This document shows, in pieces, positions 1-7,769 of a DNA stretch of 64,000 nucleotides. The first letter of the stretch is position 1. Every line of letters starts with the position of its first letter. The position numbers and the translations under genes are program-made. Source of the DNA: Mycetocola lacteus (GTDB lineage: Bacteria; Actinomycetota; Actinomycetes; Actinomycetales; Microbacteriaceae); contig NZ_RCUY01000009.1 of NCBI RefSeq assembly GCF_003667575.1, forward strand, positions 1-64,000. Direction: 5' to 3'. The notes beneath the pieces are model-generated. The model had not been told where the DNA came from and searched no databases. It was given only the letters and a program-made list of their open reading frames with translations.

Positions 1-576
1 GGCACCGACATCTTTAAACTCGTCGCAGAACTCGACGCGGGCGAGATCATCTCCATCGAGGTGCACCCGGTGGATCCCGACATCACCGCCGGCGAGCTGC
101 TGGCGGCCCTCGCCGAGACCGGCGCCGCCCAGCTGGCGCGCACGGTTGATGCCATCGCCGACGGTAGCGCGACCTCCGCGGTCCAGCAGGGCGAGCCGAG
201 CTTTGCCGGCAAGCTCGGCCTGGACGATGCGCTGCTGACCTTCGATACTCCGGCGCACGAACTTTACAACCGCTATCGCGGGGTCACTCCCGAGCCCGGC
301 GCCTACACCCTGGTGGATGGCGCACGCTTCAAGATCCTGCGCGCGGCCCGGGCCACCGAAACCGCCCTGGACGCCGGAGTTATCCGCCTGGTCGGCAAGC
401 GCGTGCTGGTGGGTACCCTCGACGGTGCCCTGGAACTGCTGCGGGTCCAGCCCGCCGGGAAACAGGCGATGGACGCGGGCTCCTGGTGGCGCGGCCTCGG
501 TGCCGATCCCACACCGCGCGCAGCGCTTTCCTCAGACCTTTCTGCAACCACTTCTACCGAGGGGGAAACCCGATGA
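1..576 (+). CDS. fmt: Methionyl-tRNA formyltransferase, C-terminal part
   Basis: Only the 3' part of the gene is in the window; the frame is open from base 1 and ends at the TGA at 574-576. Fmt formylates the amino group of Met-tRNA(fMet) for translation initiation in the cytoplasm. The visible residues include the end of the catalytic domain (DAGEIISIE, then a conserved GELLAALAETGA helix) and the C-terminal OB-fold tRNA-binding domain (YNRYRGVTPEPGAYT, with the conserved PGA turn). The stop overlaps the rsmB start as ATGA, so the two are probably translationally coupled. The formyl donor site and the N-terminal half are outside the window. Confidence 0.93.
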   Translation, partial: GTDIFKLVAELDAGEIISIEVHPVDPDITAGELLAALAETGAAQLARTVDAIADGSATSAVQQGEPSFAGKLGLDDALLTFDTPAHELYNRYRGVTPEPGAYTLVDGARFKILRAARATETALDAGVIRLVGKRVLVGTLDGALELLRVQPAGKQAMDAGSWWRGLGADPTPRAALSSDLSATTSTEGETR

Positions 577-2258
577 GCGAGTACGACGGACGCCCAGGCT
601 CCACCCCCGAGGGCCGCGGCCCCGAGCGACGCGGACCCCGCGGCACCGGGCCCGCCCGCCGCGGGCCGAATTCCGGCAAGCCCACCCGTGCGGGGGAGGG
701 CAGTGGCAACGGTTCCGGTTCCGGCGAGCGTCGCGGACCCGTTCGTGAATCCGGTTCCGGCGGCGAGCGTCGCGGATCGAGTACCGGTGAGCGTGGCGGA
801 GAGCGTCGCGGACCCCGCGGCGGCGGCCAGCGTCGCCCCGGGCACGCACCGGCCCGCGATGAGCGCGCCGGGGACGCCGTCCAGCCCGCCCGCCGGGTCG
901 CCTATGACGTGATCGTGGCCGTGCGCTCGGATGACGCGTACGCCAACCTGTTGCTGCCCGTGGCGATTCGCCGCGCGGCCCTCAGCTCGGCCGACGCGGG
1001 CCTCGCGACCGAACTCTGCTACGGCAGCCTGCGCCTGCGCGGCTACTACGACCGGGTGATCGAGCTTGCGGCCAACCGTGCGGCCGACCAGATCGATCCC
1101 GAAATCCTCGACGTGCTGCGCCTGGGTGTGCACCAGATCCTCGGCACCCGCGTGGCCGCCCACGCGGCGGTCAACGAGTCGGTGTCGCTGGCTCGCGAGG
1201 TCGGTTCACGCTCCTCCACCGGATTTGTTAACGGCGTACTGCGCGGGATCACCCGCACCTCGCCCGAGGAGTGGCGTGAGCGCGTGGCCGCGTCGGCCAC
1301 CAGCGAGGATGAGCGCCTGAGCCTGCTGCACTCGCACCCCGAGTGGATCGTGCGTGCGCTGCGCCAGTCGCTGCGCGCCGAGGGTCGGGTCGACGAGCTG
1401 GAGGCGGCCCTGGCCGCCGACAATGAGGCCCCGAAGGTCACCTATATTGCGCTGCCCGAGCGGGTCGAGAAGCCGGCCGAGGCCGAGCCCGCCGCCTACT
1501 CGCCGCTGGCGTTTACGCTGGGCGGGGGAGATCCCGAGGCCGTGATTCGTGCCGCCGCCGGGCTGATCCGGGTTCAGGATGAGGGCTCGCAGCTCGCGGC
1601 CCTGACCCTGACCCGGACGCGCGAGATCGCCGCCGGGGAAACGTGGAGTGACCTGTGTGCCGGGCCCGGAGGCAAGGCCGTGCTGCTGGCCACCGAGGCC
1701 TTGAACGCCGGCGCAACGCTGATTGCCAACGAGGTGGTGCCCGCCCGCGCCGACCTCGTGCGCCGTGCCCTCTCGGTGCTCCCCGAAGAGGTTGAGGTTA
1801 GCCGTTCGGATGCCCGCGACTGGGGTGAGCGTCACCCGCAGGGCTTCGATCGCATCCTGGTGGATGCCCCGTGTACCGGACTCGGCGCGCTGCGTCGTCG
1901 TCCCGAGGCGCGTTGGCGCAAGACCCCCAAGGACCTCGCCGAACTCGGCGTGATCCAGCTGGACCTGGTGAATTCCGCGGTGGCCGGTACCAAGCCCGGC
2001 GGCCTGCTGGCCTATGTGACCTGCTCGCCGCACATCGCCGAAACCCGCGGTGTGGTCACCGAGATCCTGCGTCGCCACCCGGAGGTCACCCTGCTGGACA
2101 CCCAGGCGCTGCTCAACGGTGTGACCAACACCCCGCTGGACCTCGGCGAGGGGCTGATCGTGGGTGACGGATCGACCGTGCAGCTCTGGCCGCACCGCCA
2201 CGGAACCGACGCGATGTTCATCGCACTGTTCCGCGTGGGGGAGTCTTACACCGCCTAG
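573..2258 (+). CDS. rsmB: 16S rRNA (cytosine-C5)-methyltransferase RsmB/Sun family
   Basis: Predicted 561-residue SAM-dependent rRNA m5C methyltransferase. I chose ATG 573 because it overlaps the fmt stop (ATGA) and follows a GAGGGGGAAA purine run; the open frame extends further upstream but only inside fmt. After a roughly 100-residue Arg/Gly-rich N-terminal tail comes a NusB-like RNA-binding domain (about residues 105-260), then the Rossmann methyltransferase domain with the SAM loop LCAGPGGKAVLLA, the PCTG cysteine in VDAPCTGLGALRRRP, and the second cysteine in YVTCSPH. These two cysteines are the catalytic pair of the RsmB/RsmF/NOP2 family. The RGG-rich tail (repeated ERRGPR-like units) is unusual for the family. 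Confidence 0.93.
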   Translation: MSEYDGRPGSTPEGRGPERRGPRGTGPARRGPNSGKPTRAGEGSGNGSGSGERRGPVRESGSGGERRGSSTGERGGERRGPRGGGQRRPGHAPARDERAGDAVQPARRVAYDVIVAVRSDDAYANLLLPVAIRRAALSSADAGLATELCYGSLRLRGYYDRVIELAANRAADQIDPEILDVLRLGVHQILGTRVAAHAAVNESVSLAREVGSRSSTGFVNGVLRGITRTSPEEWRERVAASATSEDERLSLLHSHPEWIVRALRQSLRAEGRVDELEAALAADNEAPKVTYIALPERVEKPAEAEPAAYSPLAFTLGGGDPEAVIRAAAGLIRVQDEGSQLAALTLTRTREIAAGETWSDLCAGPGGKAVLLATEALNAGATLIANEVVPARADLVRRALSVLPEEVEVSRSDARDWGERHPQGFDRILVDAPCTGLGALRRRPEARWRKTPKDLAELGVIQLDLVNSAVAGTKPGGLLAYVTCSPHIAETRGVVTEILRRHPEVTLLDTQALLNGVTNTPLDLGEGLIVGDGSTVQLWPHRHGTDAMFIALFRVGESYTA

Positions 2259-2294
2259 CAGCAACACGGTATCGTTCCGAGTCGATTAACAGGG

Positions 2295-2313
2295 TTAGGT
2301 TAGGCTACGCTTA
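2295..2313 (+). promoter_or_regulatory. DtxR/IdeR-type iron box
   Basis: The 19-mer TTAGGTTAGGCTACGCTTA matches 16 of 19 positions of the DtxR/IdeR operator consensus TTAGGTTAGGCTAACCTAA, with its first 13 bases identical. It lies 33 bases before the GTG start of the HtaA-like surface protein, where a repressor would block transcription when iron is plentiful. The fit between an iron operator and a haem-type surface protein supports both calls. Confidence 0.75.
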
Positions 2314-2345
2314 ACCGTCCCCCGTTATTTGACCCGGAAGTTACC

Positions 2346-4595
2346 GTGCCAATTTCTCGTACACTTTCCGCGTGGAGCGCCGCCGGCGTTACCCTCGCGC
2401 TGCTTGCCGGAGGCGTGGGTGCCGCACCGGCCCTCGCCGCCCCCGGCGAGGAAACCCCCATTACCACCGCAACCTTCGAGTGGGGCGTCAACGCCGTCTC
2501 TCAGGGCACCAGCAACAGCGGTGCCTGCTCGTACTTCGTTGCGGGCATTGCCGACGGCACCGATGCCGACTATCGCACCACCGAGGGCAACGTGACCCTG
2601 CTTAAGCGTGCGGCAAACGGCGATGCGCTGAAGGTCACCCGCGATAACCGCTGCCTGCCGATGGTGGGCGATGACTCGCGCCAGCGTGCGCTGTTCACCG
2701 GCGGAACCGGCCAGCACAACACCGCGACGGGCGAGGCGCACATCGCCTGGACCGGCGCATTTACGATCTACTCCTACGGCGGCCTGGTGCCGTGGTACAT
2801 CCAGGATCCGGTGCTCGATGTGGATGCCACCGGACACGGCGTGATCCGGGCAACCCTGGGTGGCTCGGCCGGTGACCCCGGAGGGTCCGGTGCGATCACC
2901 CCGCTGACCCCGGTGAAAAACGCGACGATCCTGGAGCTTGACGGCGTGAGCATCTCGGGCAATGAGATCCGCTCGATCCCGCACTATGCGGGCACCGACT
3001 ACTTCCCGTTGACCGATCCGAAAAACCCGGCGTCCCCGCGTAGTAAGGACTCGGCAATCTCCCCGGCAACCAAGGCCGCGAACCCGACCGGCTGGGGATC
3101 CTGGCCCACGGACCTGGTGGACTTCCACTACCGGTCGGGCCTCACCACCTACTGGCACTCCAGCGGTGGATCGGGGGATGCCAAGAAGGTTCCCTATGGC
3201 GTGACCCTGAGCTTGGCCGGGGGAGTCCCCGACTATGTCGACATCCAGCCGATCAAAATCACTCAGCAGCCGAGTGGCGTGCAGGCGCTGCCCGGCGACA
3301 CCGTGACCCTCACCGGCGCGGCCACAACCAACATTCCGATGACCTACCAGTGGCAGCGTGCCGACAGCTGGCGCGGTCCCTGGAAAAACGTCGAGGGTGC
3401 CACCGAGGCCAGCCTGGTGCTGGCCGATCGCAAGGTCGGAGATGCCGGTTACTATCGCCTGAGCGTGCAGGCGGGATCACTCTCCGCCAACACCTACGAC
3501 GCGTTCGTGGATGTACAGGCACTCGTGCTGCCCTGGGAGGACTCCAAGCCGCGTAACCGCGTCGTCTACGCCGGCTCTCAGGCGTTTGTCACCTCGGGCT
3601 TCACCGGCTACCCCGAGCCCGTCTACGTGCCGCAGCTCAGCCGTGACGGTGGAAAGTCCTGGGCCAATGTCCTGCCCGGCGACGGACTCCTGAACTCGCG
3701 TTCGATGGTGGTGGATGCCGTGCCCGCCGACTGGGATGGCGCACAGTACCGGACCCTGGCCCGCAACGGGCACGGTCCCGACGTGGTGAGCAGTATCGGT
3801 CACTTCACCGTGCTCCCCGCCCCGACCACACCCACCCTGCGTTTGAACGTCGAGAGCCACCCCGCGGGCACCCGGTTCGACGTGACCAAGAACAACGATA
3901 TCGACGTGCTCGGGGGCGGTTTTGGCACCCCCAAGACCAACCTGATCTACGGCATCGTGCCCACCGCGAGCTGGAACGCGCGCGGCGCGGACTACCTCGC
4001 CGAAGATGCGGTCACTAAGGTCGAGATTGAGCCGGGCTGGAACCTGCGCAACGGGTTCTTTGACCGCTCGGTGCGGCCGTCCGCGGGCACCATGAAGCCC
4101 GGTGTGGACTACTCCGTCGTCCTGCTCAGTGCGACGCCGGGGGACCGCAGCCTGGATGCGGCTCTGCCGCTGCCGCTGGTGGCGGCCGTCCCGGACCCGG
4201 ATCCGTCAACCGAGCCGTCCCCGCAGCCGAGCACAGATCCGAGCACCGACCCGACTACCGAACCGTCCCCGCAGCCAAGCACAAATCCGAGCACCGATCC
4301 GTCTACCGATCCGACTATCGACCCGTCCCCGCAGCCGAGCACGGACCCGAGCCTCGAGCCCTCCACGACTCCGACCGGGACCGCCGCTCCGAGTGCCGCG
4401 CCTGGAACCGACGGCAAGTCGGGCTCCGGCTCTTCCACGGCCGTCGCCGGAACGACCGTCGGTGACCCGGCGGGGAAGGCCGGCGGACTCGCTCACACCG
4501 GGGCCTCGCCTCTCCTTGCACTTGGGGGTGCCGGGCTGCTCCTGGCACTGGGGGCCGTGATGGCTCTGCGCGCCCGGCGTCGGAACATGATCTAG
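2346..4595 (+). CDS. HtaA-like, sortase-anchored surface protein with Ig-like domain
   Basis: A 749-residue exported protein starting at GTG 2346, with GGAAG five bases upstream. A Sec signal peptide (residues 1-31, ending ALAA) is followed by a region resembling the corynebacterial HtaA haem-binding domain (about 35-295; TGEAHIAWTG, then the aromatic DLVDFHYRSGL near the end), an Ig-like domain (about 300-390; YQWQ and DAGYYR), a further beta-rich region, a Pro/Ser/Thr/Asp repeat stalk (about 620-680), and a sorting signal LAHTG, hydrophobic helix and RARRR tail. LAxTG is the motif of class E sortases in actinobacteria. The iron box upstream suggests induction by iron starvation and a role in haem or iron capture. 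The HtaA assignment is by pattern only; no sortase gene is in the window. Confidence 0.72.
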   Translation: MPISRTLSAWSAAGVTLALLAGGVGAAPALAAPGEETPITTATFEWGVNAVSQGTSNSGACSYFVAGIADGTDADYRTTEGNVTLLKRAANGDALKVTRDNRCLPMVGDDSRQRALFTGGTGQHNTATGEAHIAWTGAFTIYSYGGLVPWYIQDPVLDVDATGHGVIRATLGGSAGDPGGSGAITPLTPVKNATILELDGVSISGNEIRSIPHYAGTDYFPLTDPKNPASPRSKDSAISPATKAANPTGWGSWPTDLVDFHYRSGLTTYWHSSGGSGDAKKVPYGVTLSLAGGVPDYVDIQPIKITQQPSGVQALPGDTVTLTGAATTNIPMTYQWQRADSWRGPWKNVEGATEASLVLADRKVGDAGYYRLSVQAGSLSANTYDAFVDVQALVLPWEDSKPRNRVVYAGSQAFVTSGFTGYPEPVYVPQLSRDGGKSWANVLPGDGLLNSRSMVVDAVPADWDGAQYRTLARNGHGPDVVSSIGHFTVLPAPTTPTLRLNVESHPAGTRFDVTKNNDIDVLGGGFGTPKTNLIYGIVPTASWNARGADYLAEDAVTKVEIEPGWNLRNGFFDRSVRPSAGTMKPGVDYSVVLLSATPGDRSLDAALPLPLVAAVPDPDPSTEPSPQPSTDPSTDPTTEPSPQPSTNPSTDPSTDPTIDPSPQPSTDPSLEPSTTPTGTAAPSAAPGTDGKSGSGSSTAVAGTTVGDPAGKAGGLAHTGASPLLALGGAGLLLALGAVMALRARRRNMI
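4203..4375 (+). repeat. Pro/Ser/Thr/Asp coding repeat
   Basis: Degenerate in-frame repeats encode units such as PSTDPSTDPTTEPSPQ and PSTNPSTDPSTDP. They form the stalk between the folded domains and the wall anchor of the surface protein. Repeats of this kind are prone to length variation between strains. Confidence 0.8.
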
Positions 4596-4673
4596 TCTGA
4601 CCGATCCGCCACCTGACCCGCCGCCCGGCACCCGAGCGGTATCGGACACCTCGCGTGCACCCCGCGACATCCG

Positions 4674-4705
4674 CCCCGCGTCTCGACCTGGTTCGAGGCG
4701 CGGGG
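4674..4705. terminator. Hairpin terminator after the surface protein
   Basis: Arms 4674-4686 and 4693-4705 form a 13-bp stem with one G-T wobble and a 6-base loop. It lies 78 bases after the stop of the surface-protein gene and has no strong T tract, as is common in high-GC actinobacteria. The rest of the 427-base gap up to 5022 shows no convincing gene; it must hold the promoter of the following nucleoside operon. Confidence 0.6.
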
Positions 4706-5022
4706 CGCCGCTGTCACTACGACCCGCGCTTCCCGAAAGCCCGCTGGGATTGCCCCGAGAATCGGGTGGGTCAAACGAGCCTGTGGATGCGCTCATAACC
4801 TGGCGACACGCCGAGAAGTCCCAGATTCGTTCAATGAGGTCGCGTTAAGGGTTTAACGCGCAAAAGTCCCGAAAATTCGCCGCACGGCTACCCACCGTCC
4901 ATAGCACGGATGTAACACTTGTGTTTCGGCCGCGTGGGGGAAGGCCCAGGGGCCCGAAACATTAGGTAACGTTTGGCACAGACCCTCGCGATCGGCGAGG
5001 ACGCATTCTGGAGGTCTAACCC

Positions 5023-6105
5023 GTGACTATTTCCGTTCGTAAGGCGGCCGCCGCCGGTATCGCCGGGCTCGGCGTTATCGCGCTTTTGGCTGGCTGTGGC
5101 CAGGCACCCACCAAGCCTGCTGAGGGCGGTGCTGCCGACAGCAAGTTCCTGCCCTGCATCGTTTCCGACTCCGGTGGATTCGACGACAAGTCGTTCAACC
5201 AGTCGAGCTTCGAGGGCCTGACTGAGGCTGCGAAGAAGCTGGGCGTGAAGTACAAGGACGTACAGTCGGACAAGGACGACGACTACGCACCCAACATGAC
5301 CAGCCTGGTTGATCAGAACTGCTCGATCATCTTCTCCGTTGGCTTCAAGCTGTCGGACGCCACCAAGGTTGCCGCTACCGCTAACCCCAAGACCCACTTC
5401 GTGACCCTTGACGACAACCAGGTTGACCTGCCCAACGTCAAGCACATGATCTATGACACCGCCGAGGCTTCCTTCCTCGCCGGCTACACCGCCGCCTCCT
5501 ACTCGAAGACCGGCGTTGTCGGCACCTTCGGTGGTATGCAGCTGCCGACCGTGACCATCTTCATGGATGGCTTCGCCGATGGCGTGAAGTACTTCAACGA
5601 GCAGAAGGGCAAGGACGTTCAGGTCCGCGGCTGGAACGTTGACACCCAGAACGGTTCGTTCACCGGTGACTTCGCCGCTAACGACACCGCCAAGCAGGTT
5701 GCTGCCGGCCTGATCGAGCAGAACGTCGACGTCATCATGCCCGTGGGTGGCCCGGTCTTCCAGTCCGCAATCACCGCGATCAAGGACTCGAAGAAGGACG
5801 TCGCCATGATCGGTGTCGACGCGGACCTCTACGAGACCGCTCCGGCCGACAAGGACCTGTACCTGACCTCGGTGCTGAAGCAGATGAAGTCGGGAACCGA
5901 TGACATCGTGACCCAGGCCGGTAAGGGCAAGTTCGACGCTACCGCCTACATCGGTACCCTGGAGAACAACGGCGTTGGCCTGGCTCCGTTCCACGACTTC
6001 GCCAGCAAGGTTGACCCCAAGCTGCAGGACGAGCTGGACACCATCAAGAAGGGCATCATCGACGGCTCGATCGTCGTGAAGTCCCCCTCGTCGCCGAAGA
6101 AGTAA
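5023..6105 (+). CDS. BMP-family nucleoside-binding lipoprotein of ABC transporter
   Basis: 360 residues, start GTG 5023 with GGAGG at 5010-5014 (8-base spacing). A lipoprotein signal peptide ends in the lipobox LLAGC (Cys at residue 26), so the protein is attached to the outer face of the membrane. The body has basic membrane protein (BmpA/PnrA/Med) family features: SGGFDDKSFNQSSFEGL, DYAPNMTSLVDQNCSIIFSVG, AGYTAASYSKTGVVGTFGGM and MPVGGPVFQSA. Family members bind purine or pyrimidine nucleosides. The following genes encode the matching ATPase and permeases and two nucleoside-degrading enzymes, which makes nucleoside uptake the likely role. A strong hairpin after the stop probably sets a higher level for the binding protein than for the transporter. 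Confidence 0.92.
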   Translation: MTISVRKAAAAGIAGLGVIALLAGCGQAPTKPAEGGAADSKFLPCIVSDSGGFDDKSFNQSSFEGLTEAAKKLGVKYKDVQSDKDDDYAPNMTSLVDQNCSIIFSVGFKLSDATKVAATANPKTHFVTLDDNQVDLPNVKHMIYDTAEASFLAGYTAASYSKTGVVGTFGGMQLPTVTIFMDGFADGVKYFNEQKGKDVQVRGWNVDTQNGSFTGDFAANDTAKQVAAGLIEQNVDVIMPVGGPVFQSAITAIKDSKKDVAMIGVDADLYETAPADKDLYLTSVLKQMKSGTDDIVTQAGKGKFDATAYIGTLENNGVGLAPFHDFASKVDPKLQDELDTIKKGIIDGSIVVKSPSSPKK

Positions 6106-6125
6106 TTTTCGGCACGTAGTACAGC

Positions 6126-6167
6126 CGCGTCCGGGGGAGCGAAACACCATTCGTTCCCCCGGACGCG
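6126..6167. terminator. Intercistronic hairpin after the binding-protein gene
   Basis: Arms 6126-6143 and 6150-6167 pair over 18 bp with one G-T wobble and a 6-base loop. It sits 20 bases after the lipoprotein stop and 66 bases before the ATPase start. In binding-protein transport operons such hairpins stabilise the upstream mRNA end or partly terminate, giving excess binding protein. Confidence 0.7.
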
Positions 6168-6233
6168 TGCCCCGTTATTCGACCAGACCCCGGTCGAATT
6201 CGCTTTGTACCCCGCTGTACTGAGAAGGACAGA

Positions 6234-7769
6234 ATGAAACTCGAACTTCGCGGGATCACCAAGAAATTTGGTGCCTTTACCGCAAACGACCGGATCGACC
6301 TGGTGGTTGAGCCCGGTCAGATTCACTGCTTGCTCGGCGAAAATGGCGCCGGCAAGTCCACCCTGATGAACGTGCTCTACGGCCTGTATCAGGCCGATGG
6401 TGGCGAAATCCTGCTGGACGATGAGGTTCAGCAGTTTGCCGGTCCCGGTGACGCCATGCGCGCCGGCATCGGCATGGTGCACCAGCACTTCATGCTGGTG
6501 CCGGTCTTCACCGTCGCCGAGAACGTCATCCTGGGTCACGAGCAGGCCGGGTTCGCCGGTGTGCTCAAGATGAAGGAGGCGCGCGCCCGCGTGCGCGAGA
6601 TCTCCGCTCGCTTCGGATTCGATGTGGACCCCGACGCCCGAGTGGGAGACCTCCCGGTTGGTGTGCAGCAGCGTGTGGAAATCATCAAGGCACTCTCCCA
6701 GGACGCCCGCGTGCTGGTCTTCGATGAGCCCACGGCCGTGCTGACCCCGCAGGAAACCGACGAGCTCATGGCGATCATGCAGCAGCTGCGTGCCGAGGGA
6801 CGCTCGATCGTGTTCATCACCCACAAGCTGCGCGAGGTGCGCGAGGTGGCCGACGCTATCACCGTGATCCGCCTCGGCAAGATCGTGGGCGAGGCGGACC
6901 CGACCGCGAGCAACGCCGAGCTGGCCGCGCTGATGGTGGGCCGTTCGGTGGACCTCACCGTGCACAAGGAGCCCGCCAAGCCGGGCAACGAGGTGCTCAA
7001 GATTTCCGGCCTGACCGTGCTGGACGAGAACGGACTCAAGGTTGTCAACGACGTGTCCTTCTCGCTGCGTCAGGGCGAGATCCTCGCCATCGCCGGCGTG
7101 CAGGGCAACGGCCAGACCGAGCTCACCGAGGCACTGCTGGGCCTCCAGAACAAGGTGTCCGGCAGCATCACGCTGAACGGCAGCGAGATCCTGGGCAGCA
7201 GCGTGCGCAGCATCCTGGATGCCGGCGTGGGCTTTGTCCCCGAGGACCGCAACCGGGATGGCCTGATCGCCGAGTTCACGATCGCCGAAAACCTGATGCT
7301 TGACCGCTCCACCGGTGCCCCCTTTGTGAAGGCCGGCAACGTGCAGCGCGAATTCCGCGATGCCTTCGCGACCGAGAAGCGCACCGAGTTTGATATCCGT
7401 TCGGGCAGCATCACCTCGTTTGCGAGCGAGCTGTCCGGTGGTAACCAGCAGAAGGTTGTGCTGGCGCGCGAGCTCAGCCGCGACCTGGCCCTGTTTGTGG
7501 CCGCGCAGCCGACCCGCGGTATCGACGTGGGTTCGATCGAGTTTGTCCACAAGCGGATGGTTGCCACCCGTGATGCCGGTGTGCCGGTGATCGTGGTCTC
7601 AACCGAGCTGGACGAGGTGGTGGCCCTGGCCGACCGCATCGCCGTGATGTATCGGGGCGAGATCGTGGGCATCGTGCCCGCGAACACCCCGCGTGAGGTT
7701 CTCGGCCTGATGATGGCCGGCGAACGTCACGCCGAAGCAACCGACGCGAGCGCCGAGGTGACCGCGTGA
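6234..7769 (+). CDS. Nucleoside ABC transporter ATPase (tandem NBDs)
   Basis: 511 residues starting at ATG 6234 with GAGAAGGA upstream. It is a duplicated ABC ATPase of the sugar/nucleoside (RbsA/NupA-like) class. The first domain has Walker A GENGAGKST, a signature-region loop replaced by VGVQQRVEI, and Walker B VLVFDEPTAVLT. The second has the modified P-loop GVQGNGQTE, lacking the Lys-Ser pair, with signature LSGGNQQKV and AAQPTRGIDVG in place of the usual DEPTRGIDVG. A degenerate second P-loop is normal in this class. It couples ATP hydrolysis to nucleoside uptake through the two permeases downstream. Its last bases overlap the next start (GTGA). Confidence 0.93.
   Translation: MKLELRGITKKFGAFTANDRIDLVVEPGQIHCLLGENGAGKSTLMNVLYGLYQADGGEILLDDEVQQFAGPGDAMRAGIGMVHQHFMLVPVFTVAENVILGHEQAGFAGVLKMKEARARVREISARFGFDVDPDARVGDLPVGVQQRVEIIKALSQDARVLVFDEPTAVLTPQETDELMAIMQQLRAEGRSIVFITHKLREVREVADAITVIRLGKIVGEADPTASNAELAALMVGRSVDLTVHKEPAKPGNEVLKISGLTVLDENGLKVVNDVSFSLRQGEILAIAGVQGNGQTELTEALLGLQNKVSGSITLNGSEILGSSVRSILDAGVGFVPEDRNRDGLIAEFTIAENLMLDRSTGAPFVKAGNVQREFRDAFATEKRTEFDIRSGSITSFASELSGGNQQKVVLARELSRDLALFVAAQPTRGIDVGSIEFVHKRMVATRDAGVPVIVVSTELDEVVALADRIAVMYRGEIVGIVPANTPREVLGLMMAGERHAEATDASAEVTA

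Noticed and set aside
303..1163. Long minus-strand open frame of 286 codons opposite fmt and rsmB
   Set aside because: It lies entirely opposite two well-identified genes, and its translation is low-complexity Ala/Gly. This is the usual antisense shadow in high-GC DNA.
4950..4975. TTAGGTAACG as a second iron box before the BMP gene
   Set aside because: Only one half resembles the operator; the second half does not match the palindrome.
4888..6150. 420-codon minus-strand open frame opposite the BMP lipoprotein gene
   Set aside because: It is exactly opposite a clear lipoprotein gene with a strong ribosome site. Its protein has no recognisable family or signal.
6234..7769. Degenerate second P-loop of the ABC ATPase as damage
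   Set aside because: The GVQGNGQTE form is common in the tandem ATPases of this sugar/nucleoside transporter class.
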